This document shows, in pieces, positions 62,794 to 64,000 of a DNA stretch of 64,000 nt (positions are counted from its first letter, which is position 1; every line of letters begins with the position of its first letter). The DNA is from Luteococcus sp048595755 (GTDB lineage: Bacteria; Actinomycetota; Actinomycetes; Propionibacteriales; Propionibacteriaceae): contig NZ_CP184360.1 of the NCBI RefSeq assembly GCF_048595755.1, forward strand, positions 1,488,001 through 1,552,000, in the 5' to 3' direction. The position numbers and the translations under genes are program-made. The notes beneath the pieces are model-generated. The model worked only from the letters and a program-made list of their open reading frames with translations, was not told the DNA's origin and did no database searches.

Positions 62794-62954
62794 TGATTGT
62801 GCTCCGATCAAATTCTGGAATTTCTTCCAGCTCGCGCGAACTGCCTTGTTCGCTCTTGCCTCGTTGCTTGCCAAAACCCTAGGATCGATCCCACCTCAGA
62901 GCGAGCGATGATTTCTTTGGGATGCGACAAAGAGAATTTGTGGGGTGTTTCTGC
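62794..62954. promoter_or_regulatory. Divergent promoter region of the hydroxyacid operon and LysR gene
   Basis: This 161-base spacer is AT-richer than its surroundings on the operon side. A palindrome-like GGATCGATCC lies near 62881. LysR regulators usually bind such divergent spacers, but no clear T-N11-A site stands out. Confidence 0.4.
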
Positions 62955-63914
62955 ATGGACCTGATCAGCCTTGGCTACTTCCGTGAGTTGGCTGGTGACC
63001 TCAACATGACCCGCACGGCTGGCCGACTCTTCCTGTCCCAGCAGACACTCAGCAACCACATCCGACGTCTGGAGGACGACTTCGGCACTGCGTTGCTGCA
63101 TCGCAAACCGTCGCTGGCGCTCACCGACGCGGGCGTGGCGGTGCTGGCCTTCGCCGAATCGGTGGGGCGTCAGGAGATGAACCTGCGCGACCAGCTGGAG
63201 GAGGTGGGCGACGGACAACGAGGTCATCTGCGCCTGGGCTGCGCTCCGGTTCGTGGCAATGAGCTGCTGCCACAGGTGGTTCCACGTTTCGTCGAGGCTC
63301 GCCCGCACGTGCAGGTGACGTTCAAGGCGGGCATCTCGTCGGTCATCACGGCGATGGTGCTGCGCGGTGAGCTCGACCTGGGGATAGTGCTGGGCACACA
63401 ATTCGACCCGGAGCTTGCCCAGGAGTGGCTCTATCGGGAACAGGTCGTCGTGTGCGTGCCCGAGCAGCTGCTGCAGCGGCACTGTTCACCGGCGGAGATC
63501 CGGGCGCTCAAGGGCAGGGCAGGTGATGGCGTGGGGTTGGCGGACCTCGGACGCCTGCCGTTCTCCGTGATGACCAATCAACTGGGGCAGCGGATGGCCG
63601 GGGCCTTTGCTCGTGCCGGGATCACCCCGGATATCAGGTTCACGGGAACGGCTACGGCGGAGACGATCCCCCTGGCCATGGCAGGCATGGCCGCCTGCTA
63701 CTGCACCCAGATCTCGCTCCTGCGTCTGCGCGGGCAGCTGGATGGAATCAACGTCTTCCCGTTGCTGGACGACGGGAAGCCCATCTTCCAGGAGATCCAC
63801 CTCATCCGGCACCGGGAACGTGTGATGCCGGGCTATGCCGAGGCCTTCGTCGATGGCCTCAAGGCGGTGGCGGCAGACCTGCAGGAACTGCACCCCTTCC
63901 ACGTCGTGGAGTAG
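62955..63914 (+). CDS. LysR-family transcriptional regulator
   Basis: This 319-residue regulator starts MDLISLGYFRELAGDLNMTRTA, the usual LysR N-terminus, with the helix-turn-helix (AGRLFLSQQTLSNHIRRLEDDFGT) at about 20-45 and a C-terminal substrate-binding domain (RLGCAPVRGNELLP, LDLGIVLG). ATG at 62955 is preferred to an upstream ATG at 62922. It is divergent from the D-2-hydroxyacid dehydrogenase operon and should sense an operon substrate or product. Confidence 0.9.
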   Translation: MDLISLGYFRELAGDLNMTRTAGRLFLSQQTLSNHIRRLEDDFGTALLHRKPSLALTDAGVAVLAFAESVGRQEMNLRDQLEEVGDGQRGHLRLGCAPVRGNELLPQVVPRFVEARPHVQVTFKAGISSVITAMVLRGELDLGIVLGTQFDPELAQEWLYREQVVVCVPEQLLQRHCSPAEIRALKGRAGDGVGLADLGRLPFSVMTNQLGQRMAGAFARAGITPDIRFTGTATAETIPLAMAGMAACYCTQISLLRLRGQLDGINVFPLLDDGKPIFQEIHLIRHRERVMPGYAEAFVDGLKAVAADLQELHPFHVVE

Positions 63915-64000
63915 GGGCGCGGTGGGGCAGCGGCGCCGCCGGGTCATTCGCGCGGCGGCCGCCCTGTCCTGGTCACCTACCCTCCACTCGTCCCAGGAAG
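63915..64000. other. Right-edge sequence with no feature seen
   Basis: These 86 bases after the LysR stop codon hold no start codon with a ribosome binding site, hairpin or repeat that I can support. Confidence 0.5.

Overview
The window is high-GC (codon third positions almost all G or C) actinobacterial chromosome. Gene order and protein types point to the Propionibacteriaceae (a Luteococcus/Tessaracoccus/Arachnia-like organism); genus is an inference. No phage, insertion sequence, plasmid gene or CRISPR array is visible. Most genes are housekeeping, and several blocks follow the gene order I recall from the Mycobacterium tuberculosis Rv3644-Rv3683 interval: crp/nth/TlpA/NUDIX, ponA2/whiB4/RidA, the ssd-tad pilus operon, and a helicase/topA/tmk/holB block.

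Layout. 1-2.2 kb: an edge-truncated AztD-like zinc lipoprotein (minus) and a divergent MFS exporter, with a Zur-like and a DtxR/IdeR-like operator between them. 2.2-5.9 kb: ileS behind a translational T-box. 5.9-10.6 kb: a secreted FG-GAP protein, a Gfo/Idh/MocA oxidoreductase, a small GNAT protein, a DUF1707 protein and aspartokinase with an internal beta-subunit start. 10.6-13.1 kb: murJ, a 6C-type small RNA of three C-loop hairpins, and tRNA-Pro(CGG). 13.2-23 kb: metallophosphoesterase and class A PBP, divergent whiB4, DUF4177/RidA, crp, nth-tlpA-NUDIX, and a GH13 alpha-glucosidase. 23-25.9 kb: holin-X-like protein, NhaA and a methyltransferase. 26-31.3 kb: Flp/Tad operon (ssd, tadA, tadB, tadC, DUF4244 pilin, TadE, TadG-like). 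31.4-37.8 kb: YceI, AAA ATPase, MrfA-type helicase, methyltransferase. 38-44.2 kb: topA, CYTH/CHAD, tmk, holB. 44.3-49 kb: DoxX, an anchored PstS-like protein with a Na/Pi cotransporter, and PSP1/RicT. 49-58 kb: TAP-like hydrolase, an unknown membrane protein, PfkB kinase, aromatic-type aminotransferase, and a PLD-helicase-DUF3427 protein beside tRNA-Thr(CGT). 58.4-64 kb: secreted endonuclease/phosphatase-like protein and a hydroxyacid catabolic operon (dehydrogenase, RraA-like, DctM-like permease, small membrane protein) with a divergent LysR regulator.

Three themes stand out. First, a dispersed palindromic repeat (CCGAGCYTGTCGAGG and its reverse complement) lies between genes and also inside three protein genes, where it is always read as PEPVEG. 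Second, many genes start with ATG or GTG only 6-7 bases after a TANNNT box, the mark of leaderless transcripts. Third, the C-loop small RNA has a complete promoter and terminator.
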